A stretch of DNA of 39,016 nucleotides from Crocinitomicaceae bacterium (lineage in GTDB: Bacteria; Bacteroidota; Bacteroidia; Flavobacteriales_D; Parvicellaceae). This document shows, piece after piece, positions 16,916 through 24,847 of this stretch. Under the pieces are notes generated by a model that saw nothing but the letters and a program-made list of their open reading frames with translations, ran no database searches and was not told the DNA's origin. The translations under genes were made by a program, and so were the position numbers. The first letter of the stretch is position 1, and every line of letters starts with the position of its first letter. Where the stretch lies: contig PAZE01000049.1 in assembly GCA_002716065.1 (NCBI GenBank), positions 1 to 39,016 of the forward strand, given 5' to 3'.

Positions 16916-19216
16916 TTACTTCTTATTTTTTTGTTTCATTGGATTATTTTCTTTCATACTTTGCCATCGAGATTTTTCTTTGAATAATTCAAAGGTTGAT
17001 GGGTGATATACAGCAGGCCAAGAATTGTTATTTAAGTCAGTGTCTGCAGTTTCTAAGTAAGGGTCTAATACAATTGAATCTACCTCTTTTTCAAAGCCAA
17101 AAACTTTTGTAATGTTAAAATTATTGCTTTTCCAGACTTCAGCTGGAATTCTTTTCAATGTTGATGAGCCATCTTTAAATTTAAATTCTAAAATCAAGGG
17201 CATTACCAATCCACCAACATTAGTAAATGAAACCTCATAAAAGAAGTAATCAGCATCTAAAAGTGCTTTATTCTCTTTTGAAAGATTTTTTAAAAAATTG
17301 GCATATTTTTTCTTTTCTCTTTCAGTTACTTCGTACCTGTTATAAGAGTTGTAAAAGTCATTTAGACTTTCATCAGTTTGAATGTAAGTTTGAACATCTT
17401 TATTTCGTTGGTTAGAAATGTCATTTGATTTTATTTTATCATCCTTTTCTTTAGTAGCCAATTTATTTATAGCTGGATTGTTGGTGTTAATTTTATAAGG
17501 AATGACTTTATCTATGCTTATGTCAACATGTTCGTTAGTATAAAACCATCCTCGCCAAAACCAATCTAAATCAACAGCACTAGCATCTTCCATTGTCCTA
17601 AATAAATCTTCAGGCGTTGGATGCTTGAACATCCATCTTTGAGAATAGGTTTTAAAGGCATAATCAAACAATTCTCTTCCCATAATAGTTTCTCTTAAAA
17701 TATTTAATGCTGTGGCTGGTTTTCCATAAGCATTGTTTCCGAATTGATGAATGGATTCGCTATTGGTCATAATTGGGGAGATGTTGGATTTATCTCCTTT
17801 CATGTAATCTACAATTTTATATGCAGGACCTCTTCTGCTGGGATAATTGTAATCCCATTCTTTTTCAGCTAAAAATTGCAAAAATGTATTCAACCCTTCA
17901 TCCATCCATGTCCACTGTCTTTCATCAGAATTAACAATCATTGGAAAGTAATTGTGTCCTACCTCATGAATGATAACACTAATCATTCCGTACTTAGTGC
18001 GTTCTGAATAAGTACCATCAGAATCTGGTCTTCCTCCATTAAAACAAATCATTGGATACTCCATTCCAATAGACTTTGAATGAATTGATATTGCAACTGG
18101 ATAGGGATAATCAAAAGTATATTTGGAGTAAGAATTTATGGTATGAGCAACAGCTTTTGTGCTGTACTGCTCCCAAAGTGGGTTTCCTTCTTTAGGGTAA
18201 AAAGACATGGCAAGAACGTCTTTAGAGTTTTGCTTTACAGTCATGGCATCCCAGATGAATTTTTTTGATGATGCCCAGCCAAAATCACGAACATTTTCAG
18301 CTTTGAATTTCCAAGTTTTCATGCTTTTAACTTGAGACTTTTCGTTTTTAATAGCTTCTTTTTCATTTACAATAAAAACTGGATCAGTGAATTCGTTTTT
18401 TGCCTTATTAAGACGTTCTATTTGAGTTTCAGAAAGTACTTCATCTGGATTGGTCAATACTCCAGTAGCTGATACAACATGATTGGCTGGAGCTGTGATG
18501 TTCACCTGATAATTCCCAAATGGAAGAGTGAATTCCCCACTTCCTAAAAATTGCTTGTTTTGCCATCCTTCCACATCATTGTAAACACACATTCTTGGAA
18601 AGAATTGGGCTATTGTATACAAGTAGTTATCATCTTCTTTAAAATATTCAAAACCAGATCTCCCTCCAATCTTAGAACGTTCGTTAACATAATACCACCA
18701 ATCAATTGAAAGTTCAAAACTTTCGTTGGAAAGTAATGGTTTATCAAGATTAATTCGCATCATGGTTTTGTTAATTGAATAACTAATGTTTTTACCGTTT
18801 TTATCTGTTACGGAAGTAATGTTGAAACCTCCATCAAAAGTTGGAAACATTCTTCTGAAACTACGATCGCTTAGGCTGTTAATGTCTCCAGTGGAAACTT
18901 TGTAGGAATCCGAGGTTTTGGAGCGCACATTTTGATCTAGCTGAATCCATAAATATTCTAAATTATCTGGACTATTATTTACATAGGTTATGGTTTCAGA
19001 ACCAGTGATTTTTTGTTCCTGGTCATTTAAGGTAAGATTCATCACATAATGCGCGTTGTTTTGATAATATCTATGACCAGGTGCTCCTCCAGCAGTTCTG
19101 TAGCTATTGGGTGTTGCCAACAAATCATACAATTGTCTGAATTTATTTTGATTAGTGCTTTGTGCCGATAAATTGTAAATAGAAAAAAAGGATAGAATTA
19201 TAAGTATCTTTTTCAT
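16916..19216 (-). CDS. M1-family (gluzincin) metallopeptidase
   Basis: The 766-residue protein has a signal peptide (MKKILIILSFFSIYNLSAQ). An M1-type N-terminal beta-domain precedes the catalytic domain. The zinc site is complete: HEVGH at 417-421 and the third ligand Glu440 in WMDEG, with the standard 18-residue spacing. The aminopeptidase exopeptidase signature GxMEN is altered to GMEYP at 384-388; the Glu is kept and the Asn is lost, as in many Bacteroidota periplasmic members. Typical members trim N-terminal residues from peptides, but a true aminopeptidase activity is inferred here. The C-terminal 150 residues are divergent and Lys-rich. The gene lies 10 bases downstream of the DUF6702 gene and 2 bases upstream of the phosphoesterase gene, so the three form an operon. 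Confidence 0.9.
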   Translation of the reverse strand: MKKILIILSFFSIYNLSAQSTNQNKFRQLYDLLATPNSYRTAGGAPGHRYYQNNAHYVMNLTLNDQEQKITGSETITYVNNSPDNLEYLWIQLDQNVRSKTSDSYKVSTGDINSLSDRSFRRMFPTFDGGFNITSVTDKNGKNISYSINKTMMRINLDKPLLSNESFELSIDWWYYVNERSKIGGRSGFEYFKEDDNYLYTIAQFFPRMCVYNDVEGWQNKQFLGSGEFTLPFGNYQVNITAPANHVVSATGVLTNPDEVLSETQIERLNKAKNEFTDPVFIVNEKEAIKNEKSQVKSMKTWKFKAENVRDFGWASSKKFIWDAMTVKQNSKDVLAMSFYPKEGNPLWEQYSTKAVAHTINSYSKYTFDYPYPVAISIHSKSIGMEYPMICFNGGRPDSDGTYSERTKYGMISVIIHEVGHNYFPMIVNSDERQWTWMDEGLNTFLQFLAEKEWDYNYPSRRGPAYKIVDYMKGDKSNISPIMTNSESIHQFGNNAYGKPATALNILRETIMGRELFDYAFKTYSQRWMFKHPTPEDLFRTMEDASAVDLDWFWRGWFYTNEHVDISIDKVIPYKINTNNPAINKLATKEKDDKIKSNDISNQRNKDVQTYIQTDESLNDFYNSYNRYEVTEREKKKYANFLKNLSKENKALLDADYFFYEVSFTNVGGLVMPLILEFKFKDGSSTLKRIPAEVWKSNNFNITKVFGFEKEVDSIVLDPYLETADTDLNNNSWPAVYHPSTFELFKEKSRWQSMKENNPMKQKNKK

Positions 19217-19226
19217 GGTAAAAAGG

Positions 19227-19724
19227 TCAATTTTTTAAGCTATAGGTTTTTGATGTTAACTTATCGTTAAATGTAAAACTTTCTTTAAGATATCCACTTA
19301 AGTGTATAATATTTTGTTGCTCAGAAAAGGTTTCAATCAGAATAGTATTTTCAATAGTAATTTTATTAATATTTCTTGGGATTTTAGACTCGAAAAATAA
19401 TTCCAAGGTTTCATCATTATTAACTTCCTTTCCAATAAAGTAAAGGGGAATAGATTTATCGTTTATTTTAAAATGTAAGTGATCGGAAATATAGCTAGAT
19501 ATTAATTGATTTGAATTTTCATATTCTTTAGTGCTTCCTAGCTTTAGCTGAAGCTTGTCATTTATAAAAAAATAATCTTCTAAATCATGAGCAGTAAGTT
19601 GTATGCTTATCTCTAATTTGTTGTTTTGCGAATTTAATTTTGCGTTGGTAATGCTAATATAGTGAGCATGTAAATTGCAAAAACTGAATGCAAAAAGGAT
19701 GATATTAGCAATAAAAGAGCTCAA
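19227..19724 (-). CDS. DUF6702-family small exported protein
   Basis: The 165-residue protein starts at TTG two codons after an in-frame stop and carries a short signal peptide (residues 1-20, cleaved near the Ala-His at 20-21). The mature N-terminus, HYISITNAKLNSQNNKLEIS, and the downstream TAHDLEDYFF match the DUF6702 pattern of small beta-rich periplasmic proteins of Bacteroidota. These are commonly found next to M1-type peptidases, as here. The function is unknown; a peptidase partner or chaperone role is only suggested by context. The gene is the first of the operon and has a well-formed promoter just upstream. Confidence 0.72.
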   Translation of the reverse strand: MSSFIANIILFAFSFCNLHAHYISITNAKLNSQNNKLEISIQLTAHDLEDYFFINDKLQLKLGSTKEYENSNQLISSYISDHLHFKINDKSIPLYFIGKEVNNDETLELFFESKIPRNINKITIENTILIETFSEQQNIIHLSGYLKESFTFNDKLTSKTYSLKN

Positions 19725-19741
19725 TTTTTAATTAAACGTTT

Positions 19742-19770
19742 CAAATATATAAAGATTATAAAGTCTCAAA
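19742..19770 (-). promoter_or_regulatory. Bacteroidota-type promoter for the DUF6702-M1-phosphoesterase operon
   Basis: On the minus strand, TATATTTG (plus 19742-19749) matches the -7 consensus TAnnTTTG exactly. TTTG (plus 19767-19770) provides the -33 box, with a 17-base spacing. Both elements and the spacing fit the consensus, making this the clearest promoter in the window. Transcription would start about 10 bases before the TTG start codon at 19724. Confidence 0.6.
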
Positions 19771-19822
19771 TGTAATTTTAATACTGTTTTCATTGTTATC
19801 TTACATACGTTATTCATCACTT

Positions 19823-21901
19823 ATGAGTCAAAATAGTATAGTAATCCTAATATTTATTGGTTATTTACTGACCTTTATTTTTTCTCATTACAGAGTAGCC
19901 TATAAGAAAATAGGTTCAAAAAATTTTTGGAGATTTCGAACATTTTCAGATTTAATAGTTGTTTTTAGCTTTATAATAGGATTCGTTTTACTTGTTCAAT
20001 TTAAAGGTGAAAAAAAATTTGACTCTCCTAATGATATGGTTTCCTTCGGGGTTAATAATTCTTTCAGTGATTTAATTATAAAAGGTTGCCAATCAGTTAT
20101 TAAGGAGGATTTATGTCATTTAGATTGTCATTATTTAATGGCTAAAAACGTGTATTACTATGGTTCCAACAAGCAACTCAATGACTATATAGCAAGTTTG
20201 TATGAAATGATTACAAAACCTTCTGATAATTCCAAGGATATTGCTTATTTAATGTTGGGTTATTTGGATTATTATTCTAATTACGACTATAATTTTAACT
20301 ACCTCGAATTCATTTCAAATAAAAAAATAAAATACTATAATTATTTATTGGGTTTAAAATCCTCCAATGCAAATGAAGCTATTGGTTATTTTAAAAAAGA
20401 GATTAAATATGAAGGATTTTCAGAAGGTTCTACTGTTAAATTATATGATCTTTTTGTTCAAAAAAGTGATCAGAAAAGCATGTTGCAATTAGCTGAAAAT
20501 AAATCTCTTAGTAAGTTTTTGTCAAGATCTGTAAAAAAGGAAATATTTTTTAAAAACGCTTCTTTTTCCAATTACATAATTCAAATTGTTGGAAGAACAA
20601 TTGATGAGTTTACCCTTCTTTCTGCTATAACTGCTTTTTTGATTTCATTTTTGTGGATGAATTTTTTAAGAAGATTTGACATCTATGAAACTGAAAAATG
20701 GAAATATCTTCTTGCCGTTTTTGGATTAGGTTCAATAGCTACATTTTTTGTTTATCCTCTTGGAGATGTGCTGGAATATGTTTTTCACTTTTCATACACA
20801 AATACGGATGTTTTAAATGATTTTATTTATTGTTCTGTTGTTATTGGCGCTGTAGAAGAACTCGTTAAGATAGTTCCATTTTTACTGATTTTAAGATGCT
20901 TTAAATTCATTAATGAGCCTTACGACTATATTCTATATGGATCAGTTTCTGCTTTGGGATTTGCCTTTATGGAAAACATTCTATATTTCAATGAATATCA
21001 ATTTCATGTTATTTTTATTCGAACGGTATATTCAGTTGTTGGTCATATGTTTTGGACATCAATAATTGCTTATGGTTTTATTAAAATAAATTTTAATAGA
21101 AAAACAACATATTCATCTCTAGCTGTTGTTTTTGGTTCATTTACTCTTGCTTGTTTCGGACATGGAGCCTATGATTTTTTACTGTTTTATAATTTGGGAG
21201 CTTTAAATACTGTTTTCTTCTTTTTGAGTTTAATAGCTTTTGTATTTATGATTAACAATTCGCTTAATATTTCTAATTTCTACAACTACGAAATTTCTCT
21301 TAGAAGAGAGAAAATGGCTTTTCAACTTATTATTGGTCTAGTTGGAGTGTACATGCTACAATATTTTATAATAGGTGTTAATTATGGAAGTAGCTATGCA
21401 AACACTATGGCATTAAATAACATGCTATATGGTTTAATGATTATTACATTTTTAGCCATTTTATTCTCCAGTATTAGTATAAATAGAGGTGAGTGGAAGG
21501 CAATAAGTGTTTTTTCATTTATTCCCTATTTTACTTTTAACGGGGTTAAAACTTTTTTTTATTCAAAAAACCCTAAAGGATTAACATTAAGATTTTTCAC
21601 GACTAAGACCAATCCTTTTTTAGCTACTCAACTTCCAGTTGTTGGAGTTGTGGTTAAAGAGCTCACGATCTCTAATCAGAAAGGGTGGTATCTTGTTGAA
21701 TTTAATAAGCCTATAACTGTTAGAAATTATCTGTCTTTAAAAGCAATTATAAGACCCGTTAAAGAGAATACATCTCTAAGAAAAAATAAAATAAAAGTGG
21801 ATTTTTTAATGATTCCAAATAATTCTTTTTTAAATAAAGAGCTAGTGGTTAAAGAAGATTTATTTCCTATAGACAGGGTTTATACCATTTGCCTGAGTTG
21901 A
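19823..21901 (+). CDS. PrsW-family intramembrane metalloprotease, enlarged
   Basis: I choose the ATG at 19823; a TTG 10 codons upstream would add a polar leader. The 692-residue protein has two N-terminal helices, a soluble segment of about 160 residues (about 60-225) rich in Tyr/Lys that may be TPR-like, and then eight or so membrane segments. The PrsW core is recognisable by EELVK at about 346-350, FAFMENILYF near 380, VGHMFWTSI near 405, and FGHGAYDFL near 445, the Glu and His residues thought to bind the metal. A further membrane part and a soluble tail of about 120 residues follow. Characterised PrsW proteases cleave anti-sigma factors within the membrane. This protein is more than twice the usual length, so its substrate may differ. 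Its 3' end overlaps the convergent menE by 35 bases. Confidence 0.82.
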   Translation: MSQNSIVILIFIGYLLTFIFSHYRVAYKKIGSKNFWRFRTFSDLIVVFSFIIGFVLLVQFKGEKKFDSPNDMVSFGVNNSFSDLIIKGCQSVIKEDLCHLDCHYLMAKNVYYYGSNKQLNDYIASLYEMITKPSDNSKDIAYLMLGYLDYYSNYDYNFNYLEFISNKKIKYYNYLLGLKSSNANEAIGYFKKEIKYEGFSEGSTVKLYDLFVQKSDQKSMLQLAENKSLSKFLSRSVKKEIFFKNASFSNYIIQIVGRTIDEFTLLSAITAFLISFLWMNFLRRFDIYETEKWKYLLAVFGLGSIATFFVYPLGDVLEYVFHFSYTNTDVLNDFIYCSVVIGAVEELVKIVPFLLILRCFKFINEPYDYILYGSVSALGFAFMENILYFNEYQFHVIFIRTVYSVVGHMFWTSIIAYGFIKINFNRKTTYSSLAVVFGSFTLACFGHGAYDFLLFYNLGALNTVFFFLSLIAFVFMINNSLNISNFYNYEISLRREKMAFQLIIGLVGVYMLQYFIIGVNYGSSYANTMALNNMLYGLMIITFLAILFSSISINRGEWKAISVFSFIPYFTFNGVKTFFYSKNPKGLTLRFFTTKTNPFLATQLPVVGVVVKELTISNQKGWYLVEFNKPITVRNYLSLKAIIRPVKENTSLRKNKIKVDFLMIPNNSFLNKELVVKEDLFPIDRVYTICLS

Positions 21902-22925
21902 TGGCTATTTCTTTTGTTTTATTTCTGTTTATTTTGTTGTTTTCAGTGTAAACAAAATTAGCTACTTGGTAAATCCGTTTTGGGATTTCATACTTATTAA
22001 AATCTGAAAATAACAGATTAAAATCAGTTATTTCGCAATCATTTTCTACAATTAAAATAAGTTTTTCACCTAATGTTTTATCATTTAACTTCTCAAAAAT
22101 GAATTTAGATGAAGAAAAGGTGTTCTTTAATTTGGCCTCCAACTCTTCAGGATGAAGTTTAATTCCGCCAGAGTTAATAACATTGTCTAATCTTCCTTTC
22201 CATATAAACGAATGATTATCTATTTTTTCAACAATATCGTTGGTGACTAATTGCTTGACCATCAAATGTTTGGCGTCAATAATTAGCTGTTTGACATTGT
22301 TGGTTTTAATCATCACATTTGGTAAACATTTAAATACTTTAGGTATATTTTTCTTAGAAATTTCTCTTACCGCTATATGCGAAATGGTTTCGGTCATTCC
22401 AAATGTATGATAGCATTTAGAGGGTATAGTTTCAAGTAATTCTTCTAATTCACCATCAATGGGCCCACCACCAATAATTAATGTTTTAATCCATTTAAAA
22501 TTATCTGGACATGTATTTAGGGAAACTTTTACTTGATGGGGAGTCATTGCACAAAAATCAACTGATTGATTTAGCTCATCTATTGGATTTCCGTAAGAAT
22601 TTGAAAAAAGAATTTTTGCATTTGCTTGAAGACTTCTTATAATCATCATTTTACCAGCTATGTATTTTGCAGGCAAACAGTTTAAGAAAATAGAATTTTC
22701 TGACAAATTGAAATGCTTATTTGTAGCTAGTGCGCTATTGATAATAGCTGATTTGTTAAGATGAATAATTTTTGGTTTTCCAGTGGAGCCTGATGTTGTT
22801 GTTTCAATAGTTTCAGATGAACTTTTCCAAGCATATAGAAAATCAAAAAGATATTTATCTAAATGAAATAGTTCATTTTTAGTTAATTGAAAAATGTTTT
22901 TTGCTTGTATGGGATCTTTTATCAT
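21867..22925 (-). CDS. menE: o-Succinylbenzoate--CoA ligase
   Basis: This 352-residue adenylate-forming enzyme activates o-succinylbenzoate and forms its CoA thioester in menaquinone synthesis. The ATP-binding P-loop-like SGSTGKPK is at 45-52. FGMTETISHIA follows near 180, WKGRLDNVINSGG precedes the hinge, and a C-terminal Lys lies in INRNKTKE. It is shorter than the 450-residue enzymes of Gram-positive bacteria because the N-terminal part is reduced, as is common in Bacteroidota. Its ATG overlaps the menC stop by 4 bases, which supports the pathway assignment. The 3' end overlaps the convergent PrsW gene. Confidence 0.9.
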   Translation of the reverse strand: MIKDPIQAKNIFQLTKNELFHLDKYLFDFLYAWKSSSETIETTTSGSTGKPKIIHLNKSAIINSALATNKHFNLSENSIFLNCLPAKYIAGKMMIIRSLQANAKILFSNSYGNPIDELNQSVDFCAMTPHQVKVSLNTCPDNFKWIKTLIIGGGPIDGELEELLETIPSKCYHTFGMTETISHIAVREISKKNIPKVFKCLPNVMIKTNNVKQLIIDAKHLMVKQLVTNDIVEKIDNHSFIWKGRLDNVINSGGIKLHPEELEAKLKNTFSSSKFIFEKLNDKTLGEKLILIVENDCEITDFNLLFSDFNKYEIPKRIYQVANFVYTENNKINRNKTKEIAINSGKWYKPCL

Positions 22926-23965
22926 TTTTTTAAGCTGTTAAAGTCCCATTTTAACTTGTGATTAATGGATAATTGATCTTGATTTAATTCTAGAAATGAG
23001 GGGATGTTATTTTGATAAATTTCTCCGGTTCCAAGTCCTTGAGGAATATCTGTTGAATATTCTCCTGTTAATTGTGCAATTGCATTTAATCCAACATTAC
23101 TTTCTAAAGCAGATGTCATCCACCATCCTATTGCCAGTTTATTGGCGTTAGAAATCCATTCTTTTGATGCTTGTATTCCTCCAATTAAACTGGGTTTTAG
23201 AATAATGTAATTGGGATTAATAAATTCAAGTAAATCGTGACTTTCATTTATTGGAGTATAAATTAACTCTTCATCCAGTGCCACATCAATAGAAGAAAGA
23301 GCGCAAATATTTTTCATTTCTTGGTGCTGACCTGGTTGTATGGGTTGTTCAATGGAATGAATTTTAAATTTAGATAATTGGTCAATTTTTGAAAGCGCCT
23401 CTGTGCTTTTGAAAGCTCCATTAGCGTCAACTCTTATTTCCAATTGGTCCGCATTAAACTGTTTTCTAATATGATTTAGTAAATCGATTTCATCATTAAA
23501 ATTAATAGCTCCTATTTTTAGTTTTAAACAATTAAATCCATCACTAATTTTTTTGTTTATGGATTCAAGCATAGTTTTTTTGTTGTTCATCCAAACTAAT
23601 CCATTGATTTTTATCGCTTTATTTCCTTTAGAAAATTGATTGTTGAATACAATTCTATTGCCACCGTTTTTTAAATCTAATAGTGCAGTTTCTAGCCCAA
23701 ACTTAACACATGGATACAAGGAAAGATTAACTAAATGATGTTCATTGATTTTATTACATAACTTTTGAAGTGTAGTATCAATTTTTTCAATTGGGTCAAT
23801 ACTTAAACCTGCAATTGGTGAACATTCTCCGATACCGAAAATTTTAGGGTTTGTAGTATTCCAAATTTTTAAATACCATGTGGGTTTTGACTTTAAAATT
23901 CCTCTGCTAGTTCCACTAGGTAATTTAAATTGTAATTGATGAGAAAAGAATTCAGCTTTAAACAT
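22922..23965 (-). CDS. menC: o-Succinylbenzoate synthase
   Basis: This 347-residue enolase-superfamily enzyme dehydrates SHCHC to o-succinylbenzoate, the step before MenE. The catalytic lysine motif LKLKIG is at 147-152 (Lys148/Lys150). Metal ligands are Asp180 in VDANG, Glu206 in IEQP and Asp231 in LDEE. The second catalytic Lys257 lies in ILKPS, so the active site is complete. The gene starts with ATG and lies 38 bases after the thioesterase gene; its stop overlaps menE. Other menaquinone genes (menF, menD, menH, menB, menA) are not in the window. Confidence 0.93.
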   Translation of the reverse strand: MFKAEFFSHQLQFKLPSGTSRGILKSKPTWYLKIWNTTNPKIFGIGECSPIAGLSIDPIEKIDTTLQKLCNKINEHHLVNLSLYPCVKFGLETALLDLKNGGNRIVFNNQFSKGNKAIKINGLVWMNNKKTMLESINKKISDGFNCLKLKIGAINFNDEIDLLNHIRKQFNADQLEIRVDANGAFKSTEALSKIDQLSKFKIHSIEQPIQPGQHQEMKNICALSSIDVALDEELIYTPINESHDLLEFINPNYIILKPSLIGGIQASKEWISNANKLAIGWWMTSALESNVGLNAIAQLTGEYSTDIPQGLGTGEIYQNNIPSFLELNQDQLSINHKLKWDFNSLKK

Positions 23966-24003
23966 TTAAAAAAGAAGATTTGACAAGCTGATATTCATAT
24001 GAT

Positions 24004-24417
24004 TTAGGTTTGATCTATGGATTCCATTAAATCACTTTTCCAAGATTCAAAAATTGGTACAGAGTCGTTAATTTCATAATCCATACATATGAGTATGCTT
24101 CTGCCTTTAGTGCAAAGAATTTCTTTTTTGTCTTTTATTTTTACAACTTGGTACGCTAAAGTGAAACTCTTATTTCCTACATGATCACAAGAAGTTTTAA
24201 CGTAAACCTCGTCTTTTAGATATATGGGAACAAGGTAGTCTACTTCATTTCTTCCAAGAATAAGCCCTTTTTTTCTCCAGTTCCAATTTTCACCAGTTAG
24301 TTTAGATAGAAAATCCATTCTACCTTGTTCAAAAAAGCAAAGGTATTTGCCGTTGTGAACATGACCAGCCATATCAATATCTGAAAATCGAATTTCTATT
24401 TTTGTTTTAGAATGCAT
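24004..24417 (-). CDS. 4HBT-type hotdog acyl-CoA thioesterase
   Basis: The 137-residue protein has the 4-hydroxybenzoyl-CoA thioesterase hotdog fold, seen in the N-terminal signature RFSDIDMAGHVHNGKYLCFF with the candidate catalytic Asp15, and in RMDFLSKLTG. Related proteins hydrolyse acyl-CoA thioesters. The position directly upstream of menC-menE makes it a candidate 1,4-dihydroxy-2-naphthoyl-CoA thioesterase (the MenI step), which is context-based inference. A general YbgC-like housekeeping thioesterase is the alternative. It follows the 137-residue unknown gene by one base. Confidence 0.8.
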   Translation of the reverse strand: MHSKTKIEIRFSDIDMAGHVHNGKYLCFFEQGRMDFLSKLTGENWNWRKKGLILGRNEVDYLVPIYLKDEVYVKTSCDHVGNKSFTLAYQVVKIKDKKEILCTKGRSILICMDYEINDSVPIFESWKSDLMESIDQT

Positions 24418-24418
24418 C

Positions 24419-24832
24419 TTATGATATTGGATTTAGCTGAACCGAATAGGTGATAACTGAGTTAACACTTCTTCCAAAATAAAACTTATCAAGAGCATCC
24501 ATAATGTTTTTAGCTCTAAAGTAGGATTGGTGAATCTTATCTGAGCCAACTAATTTCCATTGAATTGTGTAAGAATCTTCAATGTACAATTGATTATTAA
24601 CGTATTTCAGCATTAATTCAAGTGCTTCTATTTTATCTCTTCCTTCAGAAGAATGAAGTAAGAAAGATTGCTTGTGTATTGGGCTGGTGGTCATTAAATC
24701 CAAATCTACATAATTTGGCATTTGATGAAATTCAAATGAAATGTTGTTTTTTTTAATGCCTAATTTCTCTCTTATTTTCTCTTGAATTTCTTCAATTCTA
24801 ACTTGCTTGTCTAAGGTGATTGATGTTCTCAA
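24419..24832 (-). CDS. Conserved hypothetical protein
   Basis: The 137-residue product starts at TTG. It is mixed alpha/beta, without signal peptide or membrane segment, and I recognise no family. The first 25 residues look like a short helix (RIEEIQEKIREKLG). The middle has beta-type segments (YVDLDLMTTS, YTIQWKLVG) and the end is SVITYSVQLNP. It is linked to neighbours by short gaps: 15 bases after the dehydratase gene and one base before the thioesterase gene. Base composition is like the surrounding genes. A role in the same operon is possible but no function can be named. Confidence 0.6.
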   Translation of the reverse strand: MRTSITLDKQVRIEEIQEKIREKLGIKKNNISFEFHQMPNYVDLDLMTTSPIHKQSFLLHSSEGRDKIEALELMLKYVNNQLYIEDSYTIQWKLVGSDKIHQSYFRAKNIMDALDKFYFGRSVNSVITYSVQLNPIS

Positions 24833-24847
24833 TGTTTTGGGTTTAAA

